Shown in pieces: positions 7,099 to 15,612 of a stretch of DNA of 30,027 nt (within the stretch, counting starts at the first letter, position 1; each line of letters begins with the position of its first letter). The notes beneath the pieces were generated by a model that worked only from the letters and a program-made list of their open reading frames with translations, made no database searches and had not been told where the DNA came from. Location of the stretch: assembly GCA_002309635.1 (NCBI GenBank), contig DBXO01000001.1:566-30592 (forward strand), in the 5' to 3' direction. Origin of the DNA: Ruminococcus flavefaciens (lineage in GTDB: Bacteria; Bacillota; Clostridia; Oscillospirales; Ruminococcaceae). The position numbers and the translations under genes are program-made.

Positions 7099-8622
7099 AT
7101 GAAAAGCAATGGCTTAAAGAAGCTCTTTGCAGGACTTTCAGCTGCTTGTCTGGCAGCTGCGGCAATGCCTGCTGTGAGCTTTGCAGCTGAGACTGAGGTC
7201 TCAAAAGTGGTTGGCGACGCTAACTGCGACGGCGGCGTGGATATGTCCGACGCTGTTATGATAATGCAGGCACTCTCCAATCCAAACAAGTACGGCAGGG
7301 GAGGTACCGACAAGACAGCTATCACCGATCAGGGCTGGCAGAATGCCGACTGCAACGGTGCTAACGACGGTGTTTCCAACAACGACGCACTCGCTATACA
7401 GATGTATCTTCTGGGCAAAGGGGAGCTCAGCAGCGGTAAGACCGATACTCCTCCCGAGCAGCCTGTCGCTGACGCGGTAAAGATACACCTCAGGAATACC
7501 TCTATCGAGGTAGAGGGAGAAAATGCCACTGTTGAGGGCACAACGGTAACTATCACCAAGTCGGGTGAGTACTACATCGACGGTTCTCTCGACGACGGTC
7601 AGATAAACGTCAATATCCCTGATGAGAAGGCGGACGCTGAGACTGTAAAGCTTTTCCTCAACAATGCCAATATCACAGGCAGGAGCGCTCCCGCGATACT
7701 TGTGACCAATGCCGAGAATACTTCTATCAATATCGTTGACGGCACCGAGAATACTATTTCTGACGGTGATACAGCTTATGCAGGCGACTTCGCAAAGGCA
7801 GCCGTTATCGAAGCCAAGGACGATATCACTATAAAGGGCGGTGAAAAGAGTGACGGAACTCTCACTGTCACTGCCAATAAACAGGACGCCGTTTCATGCA
7901 ACAACGATATCAAGATAAACGGCGGTGTGATAAAGATAGATACTAAGAATGAGGACAGTAAGACCGATGGTATCAAGGCTAAGAAGTCTGTTACCGTGAA
8001 AAACGGAACTGTCAAGATAGACGCTACAGGCGACGGTATCAGATCCAGCAAGGACGCTGTTTCCTTCGAGGGCGGCTCTGCGAAGATCAAGGCAGGCAAC
8101 GATGCTGTACAGGCTGAGACTACTATCGATATCAGCGATGGCATCGTAATTGCAGGCGGAGACCGCGGATTAACGGCTGTTACGGCTGTAAATATCACAG
8201 GCGGTACCGTTATTGCTACTGCTACCGACAAGCAGGTGGCTTCAGAGCTCATCAAGGCCGAGGGACAGCCTGTTCTCCTCTTTAACTGTATCGACGACGC
8301 CACAAACGAGAAGGACGGTACATGGAAGAAGGATTACAGCTTCAACTGGGCAGTAAAGGCTCCTGAAAGCTCTGCATCCCATACGGTATATAAGTTCCAG
8401 AAGAAGTACAAGTATGTTCTTATAAGCTGCAAGAACGATATTGCCGCAGATGAGAAACAGACCTTTATACATACCGCACTCTTGGAATCAGAAGGCTACA
8501 GCAGACAGATAACTCACGGTGATGATAAATCAACAGTGTTTGAGGTCAAGGCAGGCGTAAACACCTATGATAAGGTAGACCCGATGGGTGTAATACCGAC
8601 TTCTGAAGAACCAAAGGCTTAA
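7099..8622 (+). CDS. Secreted dockerin protein with Cthe_2159-like beta-helix carbohydrate-binding domain
   Basis: A 507-residue exported protein. Residues 1-29 are a Sec signal peptide (KK, then an Ala-rich core, cleavage near VSFA-A). A type I dockerin follows at once (about 38-112), with loop 1 DANCDGGVDMSDAV and loop 2 DCNGANDGVSNNDA ending in YLLG. From about 125 to 430 it has short repeating beta strands (INGGVIKI, SVTVKNGTVKI, TIDISDGIVIAGG) matching the Cthe_2159-type (DUF4353) carbohydrate-binding beta-helix, a family known to bind acidic polysaccharides such as polygalacturonate. No catalytic motif was recognised. A dockerin directly after the signal peptide is less common than a C-terminal one. 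GGAG at 7085-7088 supports ATG 7099. Likely role: cellulosome-attached pectin or plant-wall binding. Confidence 0.9.
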   Translation: MKSNGLKKLFAGLSAACLAAAAMPAVSFAAETEVSKVVGDANCDGGVDMSDAVMIMQALSNPNKYGRGGTDKTAITDQGWQNADCNGANDGVSNNDALAIQMYLLGKGELSSGKTDTPPEQPVADAVKIHLRNTSIEVEGENATVEGTTVTITKSGEYYIDGSLDDGQINVNIPDEKADAETVKLFLNNANITGRSAPAILVTNAENTSINIVDGTENTISDGDTAYAGDFAKAAVIEAKDDITIKGGEKSDGTLTVTANKQDAVSCNNDIKINGGVIKIDTKNEDSKTDGIKAKKSVTVKNGTVKIDATGDGIRSSKDAVSFEGGSAKIKAGNDAVQAETTIDISDGIVIAGGDRGLTAVTAVNITGGTVIATATDKQVASELIKAEGQPVLLFNCIDDATNEKDGTWKKDYSFNWAVKAPESSASHTVYKFQKKYKYVLISCKNDIAADEKQTFIHTALLESEGYSRQITHGDDKSTVFEVKAGVNTYDKVDPMGVIPTSEEPKA

Positions 8623-8647
8623 AAGCAAATTATTATAAATAGCTGTA

Positions 8648-8680
8648 CTGTCACCCGACGTGAGAACGTCGGGGAGACAG
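8648..8680. other. Two-part hairpin with GAGA tetraloop
   Basis: CTGTC (8648-8652) pairs with GACAG (8676-8680). Inside, CCCGACGT (8654-8661) pairs perfectly with ACGTCGGG (8666-8673) around a GAGA loop, which fits the GNRA class. There is no T-run. It lies 26 nt after the dockerin gene stop, so it may protect the 3' end of the mRNA or be part of a small RNA. Confidence 0.5.
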
Positions 8681-8730
8681 GCTGAATCAAAACGACATCT
8701 TCATGATCATTCAGATCCTTTTCTCAAAAC

Positions 8731-8757
8731 GCGCCACAGTATCCCCTACTGCGGCGC
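8731..8757. other. GC-rich hairpin in the convergent intergenic region
   Basis: GCGCC-A-CAGTA (8731-8741) pairs with TACTG-C-GGCGC (8747-8757), with one A/C internal mismatch and a TCCCC loop. It has no T-run on the plus strand. It is the second of three hairpins between 8623 and 8826. Confidence 0.45.
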
Positions 8758-8782
8758 ATTTCCCTGTCTAAGGATTAAACAT

Positions 8783-8818
8783 AAAAACGCCATAGCTTTT
8801 ATAAGCTATGGCGTTTTT
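8783..8818. terminator. Bidirectional terminator between convergent genes
   Basis: A perfect 16-bp stem, AAAAACGCCATAGCTT (8783-8798) with its complement at 8803-8818, has a TTAT loop and a T-run on both strands. It separates the plus-strand dockerin gene from the minus-strand pseudokinase gene, which ends 9 bp away. Confidence 0.92.
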
Positions 8819-8826
8819 GATTTTTA

Positions 8827-10887
8827 TCAGCCCTGACCGCCGTCGTCAATAGTTGTGGGTTCCACAACAGGTGGGGGAGCTGTCGGAGGCTCCGTTTGCG
8901 GCTCAGTTGGTGGTTCTGTAGGCGGCTGTGTTGTTACAGGTGCCTGTGTGGTCGTAGGAGCTGCTGTTGTAGCTGCATGAGTCGTTGCAGGTGCCTGTGT
9001 GGTTGCAGGAGCTGCTGTAGTAGCTGCGTGAGTTGTTGCAGGTGCAGCTGTTGTTGTTGCAGCCTCTGTTGTAGCAGGGGGATTTGCTGAGCCGTTTTCT
9101 GAAATATAGTATACTGTGAGCTTATTGCCGCCTGCACAGGTGAATACGGTTCCGGAAGATACCTTTTTGCCCTCTGCCTGGAGCTCTATGATCGAATTCG
9201 GCTTGCCGTAGGAGCTGTTGGACTCTACGAACTGATAGTTATGTGACGATATACCGGCCTTTTCAAGAGCGTTCTTGTACTGCTCCACTGTAAGTCCCGT
9301 ATAATCCGGGATAGTTGCGGAGCCCTTGCCCTTGCTGACGGTTACGATGATAGTGTCGCCCTCTGCGATCATTTCGCCCTTTTTGACGCTCTGCTCGAAG
9401 ATCATATCATTGTCGTATTCGTCGTTATAAGCGTATTTAGCCTCGATCTTGAAGGAATCCTTCCATTTTTCCTTTTCGTGCTCGTAGAATCTGCCGATAA
9501 GGTCGGGCATTTCGATATTCTTTTCCTTGGTGGTTACTACTACCTCGTCAACGATATTGCTCGATACCTTGGAGCGTCTGCTCTTTGCGGGAACAGGGCT
9601 CTCCTCAGCCTTTGGCAGCAGGTTCATTATGAACACTACCAGTGCAAGAAGTATGGCAAGGAAGAGTATACCTATTATGATAGGCACCTTTATACGGTCT
9701 ACTGTATTTACCTTTTCGTAGCTGTAGCTTGTGTCACGGTTCGGCTTTTTGTAGACGGGAGAAGTGCGCTGATGTATGACCTCTGTCTCGGGAAGGGGCT
9801 GTACGGGCTTTACTGCATGATATGCAGGAGCGGAGGGCTCCTCTTCCATAGGAGGTCTTGCCGCGGGACGGTCATTAAGGAAGAGTGTGCTGTCGAACTC
9901 TTCTTCCTCCTCGGTCTCCTCTGCGGGCTGCTCGAAGAGCTTGGTTACAAGCTCAGTGATAGTCTGTATACGGTCTCTGCCGTTTAGGTTCATACCCTCC
10001 ATTATAACGCGGGAAACGTGCCTGGGTATGCTTGAGTCAAGCATATACGGGTCGTGGAGGTCGTCGTGGTTCTGACGGCTTACGGAATCAACGGGCATAC
10101 AGCCTGTAAGCGCTCTGTAGAGAAGTGCGCATACTCCGTAAACGTCTGTCCATGAGCCCTGACGGCTGCTGCTGCTTGCCGAGTACTGTTCGGGGGCTGC
10201 ATAGCCCTTGAAAAGCTCGTATTCAAGCCCTGCATTGGCAGTTCTTACTGCCGATACACAGAATCCCGAGAGCTTGAGCTCGCCCTTGTCGGTGATATAC
10301 ACTGTATCGGGGCTTATGGCTCTGTGTATTATACCTGCGTTATGAAGTATACCGATAGTTGTGAAAAGGGGAGGGAATATCTTTGATACCTGTTCCCAGC
10401 TGAGCTCTCCTGCGTTTTCCTTGAGGTAGTCAAGCATTTTCACGCCCTCGATGTACTCGAAGATAGTGTAGGTGGTGTTGTTCTCGGCGAACATATCGAG
10501 AACGGGCGGGATATTTGAGCTGTTCCTGAGTCTTGCGAGAGACTTGTTCAGCTCGGTATATTCAGCCATGAAAGCCTTGTATTTTGCAAGGTTGTTGTAG
10601 TTTACGCTGATAGTTGGTTTGCCTTTTACACGGGTACAAAGGTTTATGGGCATATATTCTCTTATGAAGACCTTTTTGCCTGTTGATATGTCGCAGCCGA
10701 CATATGTTGCACCTTCGCCGTTGTATTCAAGAAGAATACCGCAGACGTACTTGCTGTGGAGTATCGTCCCCGGTGGAACGTACATAGGGTTATACTCAGA
10801 GCTTTCCACATATCCGCAGGACGGACATACATGGAGCGAAGCGTCATATTGTTCCATGCATTTGTTACAATATTTACTGTCTCCCAA
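8827..10887 (-). CDS. Membrane pseudokinase with zinc ribbon and PASTA domains
   Basis: A 686-residue protein. Residues 7-24 are a zinc ribbon (CNKC...CPSC). A Ser/Thr-kinase fold spans about 40-320, with a glycine loop (GEGATYVG), APE (231-233) and DVYG (248-251). All catalytic residues are changed: VAIK Lys is Arg76, HRD is HRA (Ala190), the catalytic-loop Asn is Thr195 and DFG is SGF (Ser207). A Pro/Glu-rich linker leads to one membrane helix (401-424). Two PASTA domains (about 457-519 and 524-595) and a Thr/Pro/Ala tail (600-686) lie outside. It is probably a sensor or scaffold at the cell wall that binds peptidoglycan and recruits partners rather than phosphorylating. The TTG start at 10887 is set by AGGAGGAGGAG just upstream. 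Confidence 0.9.
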   Translation of the reverse strand: MGDSKYCNKCMEQYDASLHVCPSCGYVESSEYNPMYVPPGTILHSKYVCGILLEYNGEGATYVGCDISTGKKVFIREYMPINLCTRVKGKPTISVNYNNLAKYKAFMAEYTELNKSLARLRNSSNIPPVLDMFAENNTTYTIFEYIEGVKMLDYLKENAGELSWEQVSKIFPPLFTTIGILHNAGIIHRAISPDTVYITDKGELKLSGFCVSAVRTANAGLEYELFKGYAAPEQYSASSSSRQGSWTDVYGVCALLYRALTGCMPVDSVSRQNHDDLHDPYMLDSSIPRHVSRVIMEGMNLNGRDRIQTITELVTKLFEQPAEETEEEEEFDSTLFLNDRPAARPPMEEEPSAPAYHAVKPVQPLPETEVIHQRTSPVYKKPNRDTSYSYEKVNTVDRIKVPIIIGILFLAILLALVVFIMNLLPKAEESPVPAKSRRSKVSSNIVDEVVVTTKEKNIEMPDLIGRFYEHEKEKWKDSFKIEAKYAYNDEYDNDMIFEQSVKKGEMIAEGDTIIVTVSKGKGSATIPDYTGLTVEQYKNALEKAGISSHNYQFVESNSSYGKPNSIIELQAEGKKVSSGTVFTCAGGNKLTVYYISENGSANPPATTEAATTTAAPATTHAATTAAPATTQAPATTHAATTAAPTTTQAPVTTQPPTEPPTEPQTEPPTAPPPVVEPTTIDDGGQG
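8940..9041 (-). repeat. 51-bp tandem repeat, two copies, in the Thr/Pro tail
   Basis: Two near-identical 51-bp units start at 8940 and 8991. They encode 17-residue Ala/Thr/Pro/Gln blocks in the C-terminal tail of the pseudokinase. A partial third copy follows. In-frame length change by slippage is likely between strains. Confidence 0.75.
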
Positions 10888-10939
10888 AGCAGCTCCTCCT
10901 CCTAAAAATAATTATATGCACAAAATAGGCATCATATCT

Positions 10940-10968
10940 ATTTTATCAATAAAATCATAAAATGTCAA
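10940..10968 (-). promoter_or_regulatory. Promoter for the pseudokinase gene
   Basis: On the minus strand TTGACA (10968-10963) is followed by a 17-bp spacer and TAAAAT (10945-10940). It lies about 50 bp upstream of the TTG start. This is one of the best -35 matches in the window. Confidence 0.7.
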
Positions 10969-11060
10969 CTGTTTAAGGCTCTATATTCTTAATTACCGTG
11001 AATTTGTATTTTTTTTGTAATATTTTCACGGCTAAATTTTCTTAATTGTAACATTTGGAG

Positions 11061-11101
11061 AAAAACAGGCTCGGAAAAGGCAAGTACCCTTTCCGAGCCT
11101 G
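11061..11101. terminator. Terminator after the coiled-coil membrane protein gene
   Basis: A 15-bp stem with one mismatch joins CAGGCTCGGAAAAGG (11066-11080) and CCCTTTCCGAGCCTG (11087-11101). TTTTT follows on the minus strand (11065-11061). It ends the long minus-strand operon. Confidence 0.88.
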
Positions 11102-11140
11102 ATGCATTTTTTCTGATTTTTGTTCCTGTGTTAATACTAT

Positions 11141-13495
11141 TTAAAGATTTCCGTTGTTTACAGAGAGTATCTTCATGGAATTGAAGCGGAATGTGCCGTC
11201 TTCCTTTTCCGTGAGTTTATATTCTGCCTGCTTTGCCACGTTCTTTTCCATCCACTGCGGGAGCTCTGCGATATAGTCAACGGTGAGGGTATACTCCTTT
11301 CCGCTTTTTACTATGGACTTTATCTCGGGAGCGTATGTGTGGGTAATGGTCTTTATCTTGACGTTGTAAGCGCCGTCGGAATAGTAGAATCGGGACTCTA
11401 TCGGTCCGACGGTGGTGTGGTTGAAGGGAGGCAGATTCTCGCCGAAGAGCTCTACTGCATACTTCTCTATATCAACATCGGGGATAGATATGGTATCAAG
11501 TGTTGGCTCGTAGTTTGAGACCTTGTTCTTGTCCATGATTATAGACCATATCGTAGCTGTGATTATCTGCTCCGAGGTGAGCTGTGAGGGATCGCTGAAT
11601 GGCTCTATATCCATAATAGCAGCAGGATATATCATCTGTGTGAAGCTGTCCTTCTTGACCTCGCCCGATGTAAAGCTGCGGAAAAATCCAACTGTCTTGA
11701 ATACCGAGGCGATGATGCCTATAACGGCAAATACTGTGAGGACAGCGCCGAGTATGGTATAAAGGCGTTTTCTGCTGACTGTATCGGCTGTGGTGTCGGC
11801 TGCGCTTATTTCAGTATGTTCGCTGCGCTGAGCCACAAGCTCTGCGGGATCCTCCTTGAGTATGTTCTCAAGAGCGGAGGCAGGCTTTTCCTGAGGCTGT
11901 TCCTCAGGCTCGCCAGCTGTTTCGGCTGCTTCTTCGATACCGTAGGTCTGTTCCCCTGCGATATCTGCTGAAGTGTCAGCTTCCGCAAGTGCTTCGCTGA
12001 GTTCCTCCACAGCGGGCTCCGGAATGAATTCCTCCTCGGGGATAATATCCTCTGCGGGAGCTTCTTCCACGGCAGGGGGAGCTATTGCGCCCATCTGCGA
12101 GCGCCTCATATCGATGACCTGTCTCTGCTTATCGGGCGAAAGCTCGTCGAAACGGAGCTTGAGCTCGGGTGAGAGACCTGCGATTATATCCTCGTCTGTG
12201 AGTATGAGCTGCTTTGGTTCGGGAGTTTCGATATCGGCTATTGCTTCTGCGGCGCCCTCGCGGATATTGTCAAGCATATTCCCCACAGGGTCGCTGTCGG
12301 GAACGGGAGCCTCCTCAGGGTGATTGATGGCTGCGATAGCTGCGTCTATAAGATCTGTAGCCGAAACCGTACTGTTGTCGGCTTCAAAGAGACCGTCCTC
12401 GGGAGCTTTTTCCTCTGCGGTCTCGGTATCTTCCTTGGCTTTGTTTATGAGCTTCTTGAAAAATCCCAGCTTCTTTGGCTTTTCTGTCTCTCCGGAAATA
12501 TCGGTGGGAGCTGCTGAACTGCCGAGCGCTTCTATTGCGCTGTCAACTTCGTCGGGAACAGCTTCGGGAGCGGCTGCTGCGGCAGCTTCTTCAGCAAGGC
12601 GCTGCATTTCTGCTATCCTGTTCTGCTGATCTGCTTCTGCGGCAAGGCGGGCTCTCTCAGCCTCTTCCGCAAGACGTGCTCTTTCGGCCTCCTCTGCAAG
12701 ACGGGCTCTTTCGGCCTCTTCCGCAAGACGTGCTCTTTCGGCTTCCTCTGCAAGACGAGCTCTTTCGGCTTCTTCTGCAAGACGGGCTTTCTCGGCTTCT
12801 TCTACAAGACGGGCTCTCTCAGCCTCCTCGGCTCTGCGCTGCTTTTCAGCTTCTATCTGAGCTATGCGGAGCTGTCTTTCAGCTTCTTCCTGTTCAAGCT
12901 GCTGCCTTTCGGCTTCCTCTCTTGCCAGTCTGCGCTGCTTTGCTTCTTCTTCAAGGCGTGCTCTTTCAGCGGCCGCTTCTGCGGCTCTGCGGGCTCTTTC
13001 GGCTGCATGCGCCTCCTCGGCAGCAGCCTCAGCTGCTCTCTGAGCCTGCTTTTCCCGTTCCATTTCCTCACGGCGCAGGGCTTCATAGTCGGGCAGCTCG
13101 CCTGTTATAACTATTTTCTTTTTCTTGACAGGCTTCGGGATATCCTCATTAACGGGGATGGTATCGAATACCCTTGTCACTTCTGCTGACGCTTCTGTAT
13201 GCATCACCTCGGAAATGATGTTGGGTACCTCCTCTTCCTCTGCGGGAATATCATCAGACGGGGGAGCGAATTCCCATACCGAAGGCGGTGTATCGTCGGC
13301 AATTACAGCGTCGTCCTCTGTGTGCTGCTTTTCCTCCTCCAGTGCGTGGAGCAGATCATCGACGGACATATCGTCGAACTTGCTCTTTCTTGCGGCACGT
13401 GGAGTATTGTGGCTTCTTGCAGGAGTACTTCCGCTGCTTCCGCCGCCGTCCATAAGGCTGTTGAGCATATCGTCAAGATCTTTTCTAATAGCCAT
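11141..13495 (-). CDS. Large coiled-coil single-pass membrane protein
   Basis: A 784-residue protein of unrecognised family. The N-terminus (1-130) is acidic and low complexity. Residues about 140-300 form a very long charged helix or coiled coil rich in Glu, Arg and Ala. Its core is a 9-residue repeat, ERARLAEEA, repeated seven times (about 222-284). A second acidic linker follows. One membrane helix lies near 577-600 (ILGAVLTVFAVIGIIASVF). The last ~180 residues are then outside, a compact beta-rich domain with no motif I know. ATG 13495 has GGAGG five bases upstream; the TTG 12 nt earlier overlaps that site. It follows proA by 29 nt and is likely the last gene of that operon. A role in envelope organisation is a guess from architecture. 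Confidence 0.88.
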   Translation of the reverse strand: MAIRKDLDDMLNSLMDGGGSSGSTPARSHNTPRAARKSKFDDMSVDDLLHALEEEKQHTEDDAVIADDTPPSVWEFAPPSDDIPAEEEEVPNIISEVMHTEASAEVTRVFDTIPVNEDIPKPVKKKKIVITGELPDYEALRREEMEREKQAQRAAEAAAEEAHAAERARRAAEAAAERARLEEEAKQRRLAREEAERQQLEQEEAERQLRIAQIEAEKQRRAEEAERARLVEEAEKARLAEEAERARLAEEAERARLAEEAERARLAEEAERARLAEEAERARLAAEADQQNRIAEMQRLAEEAAAAAAPEAVPDEVDSAIEALGSSAAPTDISGETEKPKKLGFFKKLINKAKEDTETAEEKAPEDGLFEADNSTVSATDLIDAAIAAINHPEEAPVPDSDPVGNMLDNIREGAAEAIADIETPEPKQLILTDEDIIAGLSPELKLRFDELSPDKQRQVIDMRRSQMGAIAPPAVEEAPAEDIIPEEEFIPEPAVEELSEALAEADTSADIAGEQTYGIEEAAETAGEPEEQPQEKPASALENILKEDPAELVAQRSEHTEISAADTTADTVSRKRLYTILGAVLTVFAVIGIIASVFKTVGFFRSFTSGEVKKDSFTQMIYPAAIMDIEPFSDPSQLTSEQIITATIWSIIMDKNKVSNYEPTLDTISIPDVDIEKYAVELFGENLPPFNHTTVGPIESRFYYSDGAYNVKIKTITHTYAPEIKSIVKSGKEYTLTVDYIAELPQWMEKNVAKQAEYKLTEKEDGTFRFNSMKILSVNNGNL
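12642..12830 (-). repeat. 27-bp tandem repeat, seven copies, coding
   Basis: Seven units of exactly 27 bp start at 12642, 12669, 12696, 12723, 12750, 12777 and 12804. Each encodes one 9-residue block of the coiled coil. Copies differ mainly at third codon positions, suggesting purifying selection on an old repeat rather than recent slippage. Confidence 0.92.
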
Positions 13496-13524
13496 TTCGA
13501 CCTCCAAAAATCAAATGAAAAACT

Positions 13525-14772
13525 TTATCTGATCTGTCCGTTTCCGTTGATCAGGTATTTAACAGTAGTAAGTTCTGTGAGGCCCATGGGTCCTCTTGCA
13601 TGGAGCTTCTGTGTGGAAATGCCTATTTCTGCGCCGAAGCCGAATTCTCCGCCGTCTGTGAAACGGGTTGAAGCGTTTACGTAGACAGCTGCTGCGTCTA
13701 TCTGCTTCTGGAATTTCTGTGCGCTTTCGAGTGAGCTTGTAACGATACACTCAGAATGCTTTGTGCTGTATTTTCTTATATGGGCGATAGCCTCGTCTGT
13801 ATCATCGACTACCTTTATCGCTATTATGAAATCGTTGAATTCTGTTGCATACTCGGTCTCAGTTGCTTTTTCAACGGTATCACCGAGGATAGATATAGTC
13901 CTGTCACAGCCGTATAGCTTTACATTGTGTGACTTGAAGCGCTCTGCTATCATGGGGAGGAATCTGTCTGCGATATCCTTGTGTACGAGAAGGCTCTCGA
14001 TAGCGTTGCATACCGAGGGACGCTGAGTTTTGGCGTTGTCTGTGATCTCAACAGCCATGTCAAGGTCTGCGGAGGCGTCAACGTATACGTGGCAGTTGCC
14101 TGCGCCTGTTTCGATAACGGGAACAGTTGCTGTCTTTACTACAGCCTGTATGAGGTTTGCGCTTCCTCTGGGGATTATTACGTCAACATAGCCGTTTAGG
14201 CGCATAAGCTCATTCGTGGTCTCACGGTCGGTATTGTCAACTACCTGAATGATGTCGGTGGGAAGACCTGCTTTTTCAACTGCGCCGCGCATTATCTTTC
14301 CGAGGCAGATGTTGGAGTTTATAGCCTCCTTGCCGCCCTTGAGGATAACAACGTTTCCTGCCTTGAGGCAGAGAGCAGCTGCGTCAACGGTAACGTTGGG
14401 GCGTGATTCGTAGATTATGCCGATAACGCCGAGAGGTACTCTTGTCTTTATTATCTGCAAGCCATTGGGGCGTGTGCATCCGTCGATGACCTGTCCGATC
14501 GGATCCTTCAGAGCGATGAGCTCGTCAACGCCCTTTGCTATGCCCTCTATGCGCTTTTCGTCAAGCCTGAGCCTGTCCTGCTTGGCTTCGGTCATGCCGT
14601 TGGCCTGTGCAGCGGCTATATCCTTTGCGTTTTCAGCTATTATAAGCTCTTTGTTTTCAAGGAGAGCCTTTGATATCTCGGCAAGCGCCCTGTCCTTCTG
14701 TGAAGTTGAAGCGACTGCCGCTGCTGCCTCGGCAGCCTTGGCTCTTTTTCCCAGTTCCTCTGTATAGCTCAT
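13525..14772 (-). CDS. proA: Gamma-glutamyl phosphate reductase
   Basis: A 415-residue enzyme that reduces gamma-glutamyl phosphate to glutamate-5-semialdehyde with NADPH, the second step of proline synthesis. It has an aldehyde-dehydrogenase fold. Landmarks are PLGVIGIIYESRPNVTVDAA, the catalytic Cys255 in QRPSVCNAIESLL and the C-terminal GFGAEIGISTQKLHARGPMGL. Length matches the family. ATG 14772 has GAGGTG upstream. It lies 34 nt downstream of proB in the same operon. proC is not in the window. Confidence 0.97.
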   Translation of the reverse strand: MSYTEELGKRAKAAEAAAAVASTSQKDRALAEISKALLENKELIIAENAKDIAAAQANGMTEAKQDRLRLDEKRIEGIAKGVDELIALKDPIGQVIDGCTRPNGLQIIKTRVPLGVIGIIYESRPNVTVDAAALCLKAGNVVILKGGKEAINSNICLGKIMRGAVEKAGLPTDIIQVVDNTDRETTNELMRLNGYVDVIIPRGSANLIQAVVKTATVPVIETGAGNCHVYVDASADLDMAVEITDNAKTQRPSVCNAIESLLVHKDIADRFLPMIAERFKSHNVKLYGCDRTISILGDTVEKATETEYATEFNDFIIAIKVVDDTDEAIAHIRKYSTKHSECIVTSSLESAQKFQKQIDAAAVYVNASTRFTDGGEFGFGAEIGISTQKLHARGPMGLTELTTVKYLINGNGQIR

Positions 14773-14806
14773 TGTTTACACCTCGTGTTCAATCTGAATA
14801 ATATCT

Positions 14807-15598
14807 TTACTGTGCCTTGAAGAGAGTGCCTATCTCCTTGTCCTCAAAGAGGTCGTAGAGCCTTTCAGGATCTCTTCCGTTCATTATTATCATGTCTATG
14901 CCTGCGCTTGTAGCTATTTTGGCAGCGTTTATCTTTGTGGACATGCCGCCTGTGCCGAGACTTGTTCCTGCGCCGCCTGCCATTGCTTCTATCTCGGGAG
15001 TTATCTTTTCAACTATGGGGATAGGCTTTGCGTCGGGATTGGAGCGCGGATCGTCATCGTAGAGAGAGTCGATATCCGAGAGTATCAGCAGCAGATCGGC
15101 TCTTGAAAGCTCCGCAACGAGGGCGGAAAGCGAGTCGTTCTCGCCGATCTCGAGCTCCAGCTCGTCGATAGCTATGGTATCGTTCTCGTTAACTATGGGG
15201 ATAACGTCCATATTCACCAGTTTCTCCACGGTATTCATGAAGTTCTCGCAGTGATTGGGGTTATTGATAATTGTCTTGGTGAGCAGTATCTGTGCCACCG
15301 TGACGCTGTATTTCGCGAACATATCGTCATATACGTGCATGAGCTCGCACTGACCTATAGCGGCTACTGCCTGCTTGGTCTTGGTATCCTTCGGCTTTTC
15401 GGGCAGTCCGAGCTTTCCTGCGCCAAGGCCCACAGCTCCCGATGAGACCATGATTATCTCACGTCCCGAGTTGTGAAGATCGGAAATAACGCGGACAAGA
15501 TTTGTCATGCGCCGTATATTCAGCTTGCCCGTACTGTGAGCAAGGGTCGAGGTACCGAGCTTTATGACGATACGCTTTTTTTCTGATATATTTCTCAT
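14807..15598 (-). CDS. proB: Glutamate 5-kinase, short form without PUA domain
   Basis: A 263-residue amino-acid kinase that phosphorylates glutamate, the first and feedback-controlled step of proline synthesis. Visible features are VIKLGTSTL, VSSGAVGLGAGKL, PIVNENDTIA, LLILSDIDSLYDDDPR and GTGGMSTKINAAKIA. The enteric enzyme (about 367 residues) carries an extra C-terminal PUA domain that is absent here, as in many Firmicutes. ATG 15598 has GGAG eight bases upstream. It is 14 nt from the upstream dehydrogenase gene and 34 nt from proA, one transcription unit. Confidence 0.97.
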   Translation of the reverse strand: MRNISEKKRIVIKLGTSTLAHSTGKLNIRRMTNLVRVISDLHNSGREIIMVSSGAVGLGAGKLGLPEKPKDTKTKQAVAAIGQCELMHVYDDMFAKYSVTVAQILLTKTIINNPNHCENFMNTVEKLVNMDVIPIVNENDTIAIDELELEIGENDSLSALVAELSRADLLLILSDIDSLYDDDPRSNPDAKPIPIVEKITPEIEAMAGGAGTSLGTGGMSTKINAAKIATSAGIDMIIMNGRDPERLYDLFEDKEIGTLFKAQ

Positions 15599-15612
15599 AG
15601 GTCAGTCTCCGT

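Noticed and set aside
8896..9090. Cys-rich small frame opposite the pseudokinase tail
   Set aside because: A mirror of Ala/Thr/Gln codons in the 51-bp repeats; no ribosome site.
12642..12830. Seven 27-bp repeats as a possible CRISPR array
   Set aside because: The repeats are contiguous with no spacers, in frame within a coding region, and no cas genes are present.
12475..13110. Leu/Arg-rich frame opposite the coiled-coil protein
   Set aside because: It is the mirror of the 27-bp repeat and neighbouring Glu/Ala/Arg codons, not a real leucine-rich protein.
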